Positions 34,915 through 46,611 of a stretch of DNA of 64,000 nt are shown piece after piece. This DNA comes from Lepeophtheirus salmonis (Eukaryota; Arthropoda; Copepoda; Siphonostomatoida; Caligidae), in assembly GCF_016086655.4 (NCBI RefSeq), contig NC_052140.2:19158001-19222000 (forward strand). The letters run 5' to 3'. Within the stretch, counting starts at the first letter, position 1, and the number at the start of each line of letters is the position of its first letter. The notes beneath the pieces are model-generated. The model saw nothing but the letters and a program-made list of their open reading frames with translations, had not been told where the DNA came from and ran no database searches. The translations under genes and the position numbers were made by a program.

Positions 34915-36888
34915 ATGGCTATATTTAATGAAACAGATACGAAAGGGTCTCGTAAACGGAAATTCAACGATGCTAGCTCGGAAGGGAACGTGAATAAGAA
35001 GACCAAATCCGAGAAAAAGTTGAGTGCGGACTCTAAGAAGAAGAAATCCAAAAAGGGCAATGCCATCAAGGACTTTCCAGTTTTAAGTAAGTCCAAGGAT
35101 AATGCCTCCAAAAAGAATGGAGGAGAGGATAAATCTTCCAAGCCTAAGAAGGGAGGGGTTGATAAATCCTCTAAGATTAAGAAGGGAGGATCCTTGAAAC
35201 CCGGATCCAAGAAGGGCAAAGAGCCTGCTGAGAAGTTTGATCATGCCAAGAAGAAGGAGATACGACTTGCAAGACGGAAGCATAAGAAGGACGAAACCAT
35301 CTTTGAAGTGGGTCTTAAATCCAAGCAACTCTGGGAGGGATTCCGTCCAGAGGATTGCTCTGACATCAAAAGAAATGAATTAATCGATGAACTAATTACT
35401 CTGATCAAAGGAAAGGTTGTAAAACTCTGTTTGGCCCACGATACCGTCCGGGTCATTGAGTCCTTGCTCCTTCATGGAAGCGTCGCTCAAAGGAACATTG
35501 TTTTTAATGAAATTATGGCCTCTAATTCGGTTATAGATATGACCAAAAGCAAATACGGATCCTTCATCGTTATCAAAATGCTGAAATATGGATCCAAAGA
35601 GCAGAGAGAGGGTATTGCACGTCTCTATGATGGGAAGACAGCCAAGTTAATGAAACATAAAATTGCCAACGCGGTCGTTGAGCTCTACTATAATGATCAC
35701 GCAAATGCTTTAAGGTATGTATATTCTATCACTCATTTTCGAAATTTAAGTTGATTACTTATATATTTATCTATATCATAGACGAAACAGAATGTTGCAA
35801 GACTTTTGTGGACCCGAATTCACAAAGTTCAAGGATAATGAAATTCGTACAGTCATGGACTTGATAAAAAAGTATCCGGAGAAAGAACGGGATATTTACA
35901 AGAATTTGCATGAAAATGTTTGCACGCTTATCACAAAGGGATGCTACAACCACAGTCTTGTTCACACCGTAATTTACAATTTTTTAACTATTGCCAAGGA
36001 AAAGGAACGCTCTGAGGTGATAACACAGCTGAGAGATGCTTGTATCCATATTATGCATTCATCAGATGGGGCAAAAGCTTCCATGTTATCCATTTGGTTT
36101 GGAAATAACAAAGATAGGAAAACAATAATAAAAAGTTTCAAAACCTTTGTTCTTAAAATTGCTACTGAAGAACATGGACATATGGTACTCATGGCCATTT
36201 TTGATTCCATGGATGATACAGTCTTTGTAGGCAAATCGATATTCACGGAAATCATCGCAAATTTGGGAGAAATAGCCACCGATAAATACGGAAAAAGGTG
36301 CTTTCTTATATACTAGCACCCAGGTCCACAGTTTTGTTTCACCCACAAGTTTTGGACAAGTTGAAGGTCGGTGATGGAAATCCTTATTCGAAAAAAGACA
36401 GTGAAATTCGCAGAAACGAATTACGGAAAGAAATATCTCCGAGTTTGGTTAAATATTTGACAAATAATGTCGGAGAGTTGCTAAGTAATGGTGATACTAT
36501 ATTCATTGCAACAATTTTGAATAATGCCTTGGGGGATTTAACGGAGAGTATGAAGCACCTTTCCCTGGCAATCACAAAAGATAACGGATTAATTGAAAAT
36601 ACTGCGAATCATCAAATGCTTAAGAAAATTATACAAGCAGACAAATTGCGTAATGAAAATGGAGAAACGGCCTTATTTTCTAAGATTTTACTTGAAACAG
36701 CTTCCATGGACAACATTGACGCATGGCTTCGTTGTAATCGTGGAGGATTTTTATTAGTTATTATACTTGAAACGGAGATTCCTCAAGTCAAAAGTTTACT
36801 AGAAGAAAAATTAAAAGCACTTAAACCCACTTTGAGTACCCAAAAGTCTGTTGGAGTTGAATGTCTTAAAAAGAAGCTTGACTTTTAG
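34915..36888 (+). CDS. PUM3: PUM3/Penguin (Puf-A) pumilio-family nucleolar protein, with a frameshift
   Basis: Two exons, 34915-35714 and 35782-36888, joined across a 67-bp GT-AG intron. The first 120 residues are Lys/Ser-rich and probably nucleolar-targeting. The conserved body starts KKEIRLARRKHKKDE. Atypical pumilio repeats follow (LAHDTVRVIESLLLHG, SKYGSFIVIKMLKYG, ITKGCYNHSLVHTVIYN, EEHGHMVLMAIFD, ATDKYGK), then the C-terminal half (GDGNPYSKKDSEIRRNEL). Family members are nucleolar, bind RNA and act in ribosome assembly. The frame breaks near 36297: after ATDKYGK the homologous continuation (VLSYILAP) is in another frame, one base short in a run of five A (36292-36296). As it stands, translation stops at 36316 and loses about 190 residues. 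Apart from this base the protein would be about 635 residues, the usual length. An assembly or sequencing error is as likely as a true mutation. Confidence 0.85.
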
Positions 36889-37783
36889 TCTATGTTATTT
36901 GTGTTTCTGATATACATCATTAATTAATTAAATATAGTATTTTCATTGTTCTATGTAACATACTCGTGTATGTTTTTACTTTATTTGATGACGTTGTAAG
37001 TGAAAGTGTCTATGAAAATTAAAGTCTATGAACCACTGCTATTTGTAAGAGTTTATGGCGTTCAATTTACATTTTTTTCTTTATCAAATCGATAGATATA
37101 TTCTAGAACTAAAATGGAATTAGATTTGTCAATAGATTATCTGAAAATAAGAGTGGATAAACCGCCTGAGAGGGGACCCTATATATTATTATATTGCTGT
37201 CTTCTGTAAGTTAATCTTATTATACACTGGTGTATAATTTATAGTAATTTAAAACTCTATTTCTAAGGTCAGAAGCGCTAATCAACGAGGACGCTTTAAT
37301 TATATCATATTGTAATTCTAAGAAGAAGGTTGATTGTTGTCACGGTCTCTTATTAGGGTATGTTGATGAAATAGGCTTATTACTGAACTTATTTCATTAA
37401 ATTGATTTTAAACCGCGAAATATTCAGACCATTCATATAAAATTCTGCGCTTCAATGCATCCTGTGTGATCCGTCATATTTATAACTGTTTACTTAAGGG
37501 CCATATACACACGTTTTGGGCATCCCCCCTCTAATGTTCGTATTTCGTACACATAATCCAAGTACTTCATTCAAGGTTGTGTTCGCAATTCAAAATCCCT
37601 CCCTCAGCTATCTACTTAGTACATAGCCCCTAAATAAATTTTCACTTCTTGAGCTGAGTCATCTTATCATAGATGCAGTAAATTTTTTGGAAGCACTACA
37701 GAAAAGATTAGTTTTGATTATACGATTATATAATATGTATTCATGATCTATATATGGTACGTTAAAAACAGGTTTGGTGTTGA
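36889..37783. other. Intergenic sequence 3' of PUM3
   Basis: No gene recognised. No strong poly(A) architecture or repeat stands out. Confidence 0.4.
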
Positions 37784-38095
37784 ACAATTTATTTTGTAAA
37801 AACTTTGTATATTATAATCTTCAAACCTCAACAATTATTTCTTTCAAAATAAAGAGGTTCTGTGGGTTAAAATGTTTCTTGTTTATGAGAATAAAAATGC
37901 TATAAATATAATAAATTAAACTTATGAAGCATTAAAATAAGAAACATGTTGACTAATTTATCTCTTCGTGATATTTTCTCTTCTCGCTCCAAGCAAGAAA
38001 CATTTTAAACCACAGAACCTATTTATTTTGGAAGGGGTAATTGTTGAGGTTTGAAAATTACAATAAGTAAAGTTTGTACAAAATAAATTTTCTGT
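37784..38095. repeat. Foldback element with ~100-bp arms
   Basis: The left arm (37784-37882; CAAACCTCAACAATTA, AAAATGTTTCTTG) is the inverted copy of the right arm (37994-38095; CAAGAAACATTTTAAACCAC, TAATTGTTGAGGTTTG), with scattered mismatches. The loop is about 110 bp. A transcript would form a long hairpin. It ends about 290 bp upstream of the THAP gene start. Confidence 0.7.
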
Positions 38096-38386
38096 TGATC
38101 TGTTCCAAAATTATATAGAGTACACGCATGATAGATGTGGTAACCCACGGTTGGAAATACATTAATAAATGGATCATTAAATAAATTATTTACGCGTACA
38201 CGTCCGATTAATGTAGAAGCTAATATACACTTAAAAATCACACAAACTCTCTAATATCACCTACTGTTTTGATTCAACAAATCATTTTATTTATTTATTC
38301 TCAATAATGGTAACTTCAAACTTGTAGGCTATAGTGAGAAAGTGATTGTTCTTCGATCGTTCTTTAGTTCTTCCTAGACGTGAAAT

Positions 38387-39861
38387 ATGCCATCTACTTG
38401 TGTGGTTCCTTGTTGCCACACTGGTAAAGCAGCTGGTCGAATGGTTGAAGCAAATGTGAAGGCTTCTTTACATAGGTTTCCTTCATCGAACGTGGAAATT
38501 CTTAATCAATGGAAATCAGCTATACCAATAGATTGGATCTCTGGTAAGTAGTTACAAATATTTGATATCATGTAATTCTAGTAATATCTAATGTGTGGTT
38601 ATAAATAAATAATACAATGATATATATTTTTTTCAGCTGATGTCACTAAAAAAGTTATTTGCTCACTTCATTTTGAGATTGAAGATTTTGAAACAGAGAG
38701 TAAATGGACAAATGGAGATCTAAAAAAACGTTTATTAAAAAGAACTGCAATACCAACTCTTAGATTAGAATCTATAGAAATAATTGAACCAAAGATAAAG
38801 GAAGAGGCTAAACGAAAAAATGATGGAATTGAATATTGTCATAGAGCGCAAAAGTTTTTGAGAGAAGTTGCAGATGACAATATTTCAAATTTGTCTGAGT
38901 TAAAAAAAAAATTAGACATTAAGTGTATACCTAATAAAATAAGAGTGGATTGGATGGACGATGAGGTTCAATTTCTGTGCATCACAAAATCCGCTTCAGG
39001 TATTTTGCTCAATACTTGCTCAAAATTGGTGAACTGAGCATTAATCAGAGGGGGAAAAATCCTTATACTGCAAGTCCAATTAAAGTCTCAAGTCCTTGAA
39101 TATTTTCTTCGAGTCCTCAATTTTTTTTTGTGCTAATTTCAGCTCCATAATTATAATGTAACATAAGACTTTTCTTGAGTTCAGTATAAAATAGCTTTTC
39201 GAGTCTAAAACGAGTCGCAAGTTAAGTCGCATGTCTTTGATTGTTAGATCAAGTCAAGTCGCTCAAGCCTTTAAAATATGAACTCAAAACCAGTGCAGTC
39301 CAAGTCCCCACCTCTGTAGTGATACTTCCTTTTTTAGGAAAATGATTACTCATTATTGTAATTTATTAACTATGTTTAATGAATTATTGATAATAATTAT
39401 CTTGGAGAAAATTGAAAAAACTTTTCCAATTATCTTTTTCAAGAAAACAGCTTAATCATTGTTTATTCATTTTAGGTTGTCCAGTTATTGGATTTAGTCT
39501 AATAATTCAAAGGGATTTAAAATTTAAAATGTGGAATACTACCCATGAGATTTTAAGGAATGAAATCATCCACTTGATGGTTGGAGAACGTATAAATACT
39601 TGTAGTGAAGTTATAAATATACTTGTTTTTTTGAAGACCAAGTATGAGGACATTACGGAACAAGATGCAATTATTAAAATAAACAGCTTGAGTCAAACAA
39701 TTTCCGAGCTAGCTCAATTAGTTTCAGATCAAAAAGTATTATATTTTTCCGAGCAGTTAAAGGAGGCAACTCAACAACCCTCAAGTGTCCAGAGGAAATA
39801 TTCCCCAGAAACTTTGACTACAGCTTATATGGGAAAACATTTCCTCTCGTCTAATTTATAA
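38387..39861 (+). CDS. THAP-domain protein, three exons
   Basis: Exons 38387-38543, 38637-38999 and 39476-39861 keep one frame across GT-AG introns and give 301 residues. Residues 1-94 are a THAP zinc finger: C5, C9/C10, then C61-x2-H64 (ICSLHF), with QWKSAI and the TAIPTL version of the AVPTIF motif. THAP domains are sequence-specific DNA binders related to the P-element transposase. After a basic linker, the C-terminal part (SEVINILVFLKTKYEDITEQDA, SPETLTTAYMGKHFLSSNL) looks like the start of the helical region of P-element-like THAP proteins. The protein then stops early; the following ~120 bp stay largely open in the same frame apart from three stops. It may be a domesticated short protein or a decaying transposase. 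Intron 2 contains a MITE (39046-39316). Confidence 0.8.
39046..39316. mobile_element. hAT-like MITE with AAGTC words inside THAP intron 2
   Basis: The left end CAGAGGGGGAAAAA and the right end, read inward as CAGAGGTGGGGACTTGGAC, form an imperfect inverted repeat. The interior repeats AAGTC, GAGTC and CAAGTC many times. No clean target duplication was seen. Confidence 0.5.
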
Positions 39862-42748
39862 AGAACTTTTAAAAGTCGACGACTATCTTATGTTTAAAAA
39901 AACTGTGATCCTTTAGTTCCAAGTGCGATATCTAAAGGAACATTCAATTATTTAAAAGCAAGGGTTTGAAAAATTATTGGAAAAGGACAAAAAAAAAAAA
40001 AAAAATTATATTAAATGAATGGTTCTTATTGTAAAAATATCATCTTCACTAATAAAAGCTGGTTCTTGAAAGGTTTGGAACTAATTACTAAGACTGTTTG
40101 TCATGTCGCTGATCAGATGCACATTTATCGAATTATAATTATTTTTCCAGATGATTTCATCAGGAAAAATAATTATCCAGTGGCGGTGCATGGAAATAAT
40201 TATTTGATAAGTCATTTAAACCTACTTCAAAAATATTTATAATATGTTTGACACAGTTACAATATCTTATTAAACAAAAAATCATTCATATTTCTAAATT
40301 TTAACGAAGTAAATGCGTCAGATCTCTTTGGGTCTTAGAAATGAAAAGTCAAGTACATTGAACATTCATGAACATTGTGGAAATGTTTTGAATTCAAAAA
40401 CTTTAGGGAGGTCGAATGTTGTATTTACGGACTCTTTTTTTTTTTTTTTTTTTTTTTTAAGATTCCACAGTACATAGTCTGGCCTGCTACATTTTTCAAC
40501 ATTAGAAAATTAATGAAGAGTAAAGCCTGAATGTATCTTACTTATAAAACTATTTTGGAACAGAGTAATTGTCTAACATATTAAGTACCACATCAAATAC
40601 TAGATATACGAGGAGAAGACATATCTACAGAAAATTAGGATCCACTAACTAATAGACTTGCTCTAACCAGAAAAACTTTTCATTGATTAATAGCGACCAT
40701 TACAGGTCTTATAGAAAATTATAAGTATCCATGGTTCTACTCCTATTAAGCACGTTATTCTAGGGAGAAAATGTTTTGACTTTGGAAAAGAGATTTTCCT
40801 GATATATTTCTTGGGAGGAGGGAACTATTCTATTGGAAGATGAGAAAATATCTGTTGTGTTCTTAGTTCAAAATAAATGATTTACCATAGGAAAGTAGTT
40901 GGGATTTCAACAAAGTCTTAATTTTCTTTAAAAAAATCTTCCAGAAATTAAAATATCCCTTGAGTGCCAACAGAGATTAATATACTCTATTTCGGGATAT
41001 GTTACCAGATCAATCATGTTAGAACTAAAGTTTTAGGTGGTCATAAAAAGCGTGAAAAGCTAGGTTCGGGGGTGCTTTAGAATAACAGTAAATAACTGAT
41101 TGGGAGAGATTTTCTAAAATTTATTTCAAGAGGATAAGTTCCATCAGATTTGTTTATATGATCTTGAATCTTTGATTTGTATTAAGGTTCAGAATGAAAT
41201 ATTTTTGGAAGGTTCTTATGTCCTTTTTTGTAAATCTCTTGATGTAGTGTTTACATATTGTGTGTTGTCTCACATTTTTTCATTTTTTTTTTTGAAGGTT
41301 CTGTCAATCAGGTCCTTAACATCTTTATTGTCCATAATATTATCCAATAGATTTTTTTAATATTACCATTACAAAATTTGTAGTGGTACATTATTATTAA
41401 AAACCAGATAAACTCCTGTTCAGTCTAAAAAAGAAAATTTTAACATTCCAGCGAAAAATCTATCCACTGGTTAACAATTACGTATCGATATTATCATTAA
41501 TTAGTCAACACGGATGTTGATTAATCCATGATATAAGTGTTTGTAAGGGGGCTTGGTATAAGTGACAATGGATTATTCACCATAAATAGACCGATAAATG
41601 CAAATACTGAAAAATAAAAGTTAAACTTGATGTAACAATAAATTATTAAAATTAATTTGGAATGAAAGAAATATCAAACAAACTTCATCATGCACCGTGT
41701 CTTTGGTTTGAACAGGACCATGACTATATATATATTTTTTTTTTTTTTGGGGGTCTTAAAGTTAGTTTTTGACATGAAAACAACCTTGGAGAAAATCTCA
41801 ATTAATTTGTAAAAACTGTCAATTTCGAACTATTTTATTGTGACAGTCAATTTTGGCTCTTTTAGTACAATTTGATGATATAAATTGAGGATAAATCGTC
41901 AAAGAATTCAAATGTATTCCACACTTATTTTGAGAAAAATCATTCGAGCTTGCTATTGTATTGACAGGCCAGATTTTTGAGTTACTCCATTCTTTTTTTT
42001 TTCCATAAAATGTCAAAATCATAGACATAAACAAGAAAATTATGTATATCATTCGTGATCTTAAAAAATGAACATTTAAATATCGATGAAATGAATATAA
42101 ATATAATAATTTCAACCAAATATTTGAAAAATATCAAACAGAACCCTATATAATCTATATTAATAAAGCAAATTTTGTTTGTTTGATTGCCTGGGAGGAC
42201 TCATTTGCAACAACGAATAGTTATAATAGCTCAACACGTCATATTAAATAAGAAAAGGAAACAAAAAAAATAAAAACTACGACTTTATATGAGGTTTATC
42301 TACAAGTATGTGTAGCTAAAGGTCAGCACATCATATTAAAAAAGAAAAGGGAAGTGCATATATTTAGGGTAGTAATTCCTAAGCATTTTCTAGCTTGCCA
42401 GTTTTGTTGTTGGCCACCTGAAACATGTTTTTCTCACTATTATTTCATCCTTGAGGAGAGAACATCAAAGTTTTGAGTACTACGCGTGAGTGAGCTCACG
42501 AAAAACGTAAAGTAACACTGGAGTGTTATTTTCGTTAATATTAATAAACCAGATCCATATCATCGAAGCAAGGTTTTTCCGTTCGTTTAGTCTTAAAGCC
42601 CTAATAATTTATATTTTGAACTTCAACAAAATAATTTATGCGCGCAGATAGTACTTTTGCTGAAAGGTTGGGTGATCAAATAGAATTTGACATAAAAATA
42701 ATAATATTTGTACTGCTCTGCTAAATAAAATCCCGGGAATATTAAATA
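39862..42748. other. 2.9 kb intergenic sequence
   Basis: No gene recognised. Notable are the possible decayed THAP C-terminus (39862-39990), a poly-T tract near 40440 and the interspersed motif TATTAATAAAGCAAATTTTG at 42165, shared with 23374 and 14568. Confidence 0.45.
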
Positions 42749-44853
42749 ATGGAAACTGTGGAGTCCCTCTCGCTCTCCACTTCAGAATTGAACCGTATTC
42801 TCCGATGTGAGAAATGTTTGAAAGTTCCTCCTAAAACGCTATGGTACATCAAGAAATGCTCCCATACTTTTTGTGGGTCGTGCCTCAAGGAAAATGCTGA
42901 TAATGGACAATGCATGACGTGCAAGACTCCCTATGTCCAAAAGAGGGACCTTTGCATTCGGCATTCCACCAGGGAAGCCATTTCCGTATATCATAAACTG
43001 AAGCTTATATTGAATCCGGATTATGTTACTTTGTATCTGTAAGTTCCTCAAGTAGTCTCATTCTTTTGAGTTAAGGTTATTGTTACTTAAGTATGCCAAT
43101 TATTAATTATCAGTCATTTTTAGAGAAGTGGATCCAATGGAATCTAGAAAGGAAAACAAGGATAAAAGAACTCCCATAGGAAAAAAAAGTTCACAAGACA
43201 CAAATTTGACTCCAAACACTTCCAAATCAAGGAAAAAGTCTTTGGAAGAAGGTGGAGGAAAGTCTATAGCAGTCAATATGAAATCAAGTACCCCTAAAGG
43301 AAGGCCTTTGAAAGAAAAAAAATGTGCAGAGTCTGAGCCTAAAACTCCGAAATCAAGACGTAATTCTATTGTGGAACAAAAAGTTGTTGAAGAGGCGGAC
43401 TCCATATTGTTAAAATCAAATGCCAAGAATGCAAAAGAAAATTCATTCAAAAAAGATGTTGTTTCTAAGAAACAAAAGCTAGATCCGGATCTATTAAATA
43501 GCAGTATTACTCTAAATCCAACTCCATCCAAGTCTAAAAGCAATATCAATAAACGCAATGTCATAGGTGAAACGCCATTACACGTTGCTTGTTGTAAGGT
43601 AAAGGGCCTCTTTTCTTTTAATACTTAGTTTTTATACAATCTTACCCTTCCTAGGGAGATTATGATAAAGTGTGTGAACTTTTGGGTATGGGTGCAAATC
43701 CCAATAATCAAGACAATGCGGGTTGGACGCCACTCCATGAATGTGCTCAAAAGGGATATACTAATATAGCTAAAGTATTGTTGGACAAAGGTGCCGCTCC
43801 TTCTGTTCCTGGAGGACCTGATAATTTTACCCCATTACATGATGCTTCTTATAATGGCTGGAAAGATGTTGTATTTTTACTTATAAAAAAAGGGGCAGAT
43901 AAAAATGCAATGGATTCGCTAGGAAGGAGACCACGGTAATGGGACTACATATTAATAATCTCCTCTTTAATTAATGATCAATAAAACAACTTCTTCTTTT
44001 TTCAGGGACTTGTCCTACTCTAAAGAAATAATGGAGCTAGTCAATTCTACCTTGTCAGAATTATCTGAGTCTCAAGTTCTTGTTCAAACCATTGGCACAA
44101 GTTTTGAAGCCACGAAAGATTATGTTCTTATTTATTTTGAAAGTGTTAAAGATATAAATGCTCAAATGCGTAAATTAGTCAAAGAATTGGATTGGAAAAT
44201 ATCAAATAATTTTAATGAAGACGTAACCCATGTTATTTTTTCTTCGTGTATAATGAATTTAGAAGGACAATATTTGCTTCGAGATGATTGCCTTTTGTAC
44301 TTTGAGGCAGTGCTCTCAGCAAAGAAGATACTCCCTAAAGAGTGTGAGTAAAATGTTGACAACTGTTTTATCAGCATAGGTTGATATTTGTATTTTTCCA
44401 GGGTTTACCAAATGTATCGAGGCTAAAACTAAAGTCGATACAACTGACTTCCTTATTAAAGGAACTTCGAATAATCCTAGTTTTTCCCTCCGACAATCCA
44501 TATTGAATTCTGCTAAAAGACTGCCTCGCCTATTTGCTGGAATGCATTTTAATATTCATAACTCAGTTACAGATAAAAAAGGTCTTTCTGAGATCATCAA
44601 GCGGGGCTCTGGTGTGATTTTGAAGAGGGAGCCAGATCCTGAATGTATTCCCGAGGCTGAGAAAAAGATACCCTATCATGTGGACCCTTCTGGGCCACTG
44701 AAATCTTGTTCACATTATATCATTTATCAAAGTGGAAGTAAGAGGGAGCCAGAGTTGAAGTATGACATGAGTCATATTAAAACACTTCCCTTGGATTGGC
44801 TTTTTAGTTGTATACATAAATTCTCTATCGTCTCTCCATATGGAATTTCATAA
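42749..44853 (+). CDS. BARD1: BARD1 homologue (RING, ankyrin, tandem BRCT), five exons
   Basis: Exons 42749-43038, 43124-43598, 43655-43935, 44006-44343 and 44402-44853 join in frame to 611 residues. The RING finger has C20, C23, C37, H39, C42, C45, C55 and C58. A Lys/Ser-rich linker follows. The ankyrin region begins at about residue 245 (GETPLHVACCKGDYDKV) and has the BARD1-like DNAGWTPLHECAQKG and NFTPLHDASYNG repeats. The two C-terminal BRCTs include EDVTHVIF, RLPRLFAGMHF and LDWLFSCIHKFSI. In other animals BARD1 pairs with BRCA1 through the RINGs, forming a ubiquitin ligase that marks nucleosomal H2A in homologous recombination; its ankyrins read histone H4. The linker is shorter than in the human protein (777 residues). 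All domains appear intact. A BRCA1 partner is expected elsewhere. Confidence 0.93.
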
Positions 44854-46611
44854 TCATTCTCATATTCTCGCCATCTTTTGCGTATAGGTAATCCTGTAAA
44901 TAAATAAAATAACCACCGTGGACACTAGAGCTGAAAATGGACAAGAAAAAAAAGTAGCCGTCTCAAAGACGACTAAATCAAAAAGTACTTTATGTAATAG
45001 TTTTAATTGAGCGTTATGGGTAATAATGACCAAATTTATTATGTAATTTTCAAACACATAAAATACTTCCGAATGATTTCAAATATAATTATTTATAAAT
45101 GTACAATCAATGATTAAGATCAATCAATTGATTAAAATTATCGTCGGAAAAGGATGATCCTTTCTATTAGTACTCGTATTTATGGTCATTTTGTAGATCG
45201 CGAGAAGAAGCCAGGAGCAAGACTGGGGATGGTACTTTTAAATTAATGAATAAAAATAAATATTTATTATTACCCTTGTTAAAATTAGCTGCCTGTTATA
45301 TAATTTGGGGGATAATTATCAGATATACTATAAGCCTCTGCAAATTATCAAAAACGCCGAGGTGTCTAATTTTTATAGTCGTCTGTCATACGTATTTATC
45401 TAAAAATGGCACTGGGCGCCTTTCAGCACCTGTGGACACCCAATGCCTGATATTTAGATGAACTTATATTAGATATACCTAAACATTTTTTTTTTTTTTT
45501 TTGCATTCAGAGAGACTGTTGCTATGGAGTTTTCACAGACTACATAATTGAAGAGGCTGCTACTTTTGGGGGCTCAAAGTTGATATTTTCACAAAATTAA
45601 ATTGAACAAATTTATAATACTCTTTTTTTTTTTGATTAATTAAGGACGAGAAAAGAGGGTGATTCGAGAAAAATATCATATTCTTTCCATGTTAATAGTT
45701 GATTTTTATCTTCAAGTCGGAAATAACTAATAAATTATTAATAGATTATATGACGATTTATAAAATTTGTAATACATTTTAGAGTCAGATAAAATAAGAC
45801 TTGCAAAAGAGCAATAAAATTTTTATAAAGTAAGGTTTAAGCCCTTTCTTTCGTTGGTTCCATTTTGACAAGCAATAGTTTATTAGTGCCCTTAATATTA
45901 ATGAAAAAGGGCTTTTATTGTATAAAACTTGATTGTTTAGGCCCCAAAATGGACGACATCAAAATTGTGATGTCACGAAAAAACGCTCTATTATTTTATT
46001 CTTTCAAAGAGATCCAGGATCAGGATGAAATTCATGTTACAATTCTATACATTATTCCAGAACAATGCGTAAAAAAATTCTAACGATAACTTAAGATTGT
46101 TTTTAGATTAATATGAGTCAACCTTTATTAAATTGAATATCTAGGGAGTAAAGTCTTTGTAAAATCGAAACTGCTTTTCAGTTCAATGTTAGGTAGATAA
46201 TCTGGGTTGAAATTCAGATATTCATAACGTTTACTGTCGATCAAATCAAGTCTTGAAATTTTAAACTTAAGCTAACTATATATGAATAATATTTAGCATT
46301 AGTTCTAATTTCTTTCAAATCTGTGACACTGTATGTAAAATTCTTCAGTTTTTGTTAAAAAATTTATGGAATGAATAATATGGTTCCTTGCATAAAGTAA
46401 TAAAAATCCCGTCATTGTTATCGATTTCTCAAAACATCAACAGTAATTGATCCCTCTAATATGTATACACTCTTTTCTTCCATATACATACAAATGAGAT
46501 TAATTAGCAATCAAATATCTTTATTATGGATATATCTTCATCAAAGTAAGAATGAATATTATAAAATAAGATTAAATAATAATTTTAAAGCTATAAATTA
46601 TATATATACAT
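44854..46611. other. Intergenic sequence between BARD1 and ATG5 (convergent genes)
   Basis: No gene recognised. It contains a repeat at 45845-45985 and homopolymer tracts at about 45490 and 45625. The genes on either side are transcribed towards each other. Confidence 0.45.
45845..45985 (-). repeat. MITE-like repeat with GTGACATCAC end; relative at 60545-60690
   Basis: The reverse complement begins CGTGACATCACAATTTTGAT and continues through CCAAACAATC-type sequence. It matches the plus strand at 60545 (CGTGACGTCACAATTTTGTT, CATTTTGGGGCC) with high identity over 130 bp. Confidence 0.6.

Noticed and set aside
45865..46083. 72-codon frame after the BARD1 gene
   Set aside because: Much of its 5' part is the dispersed repeat shared with 60545-60690, so it is chance coding.
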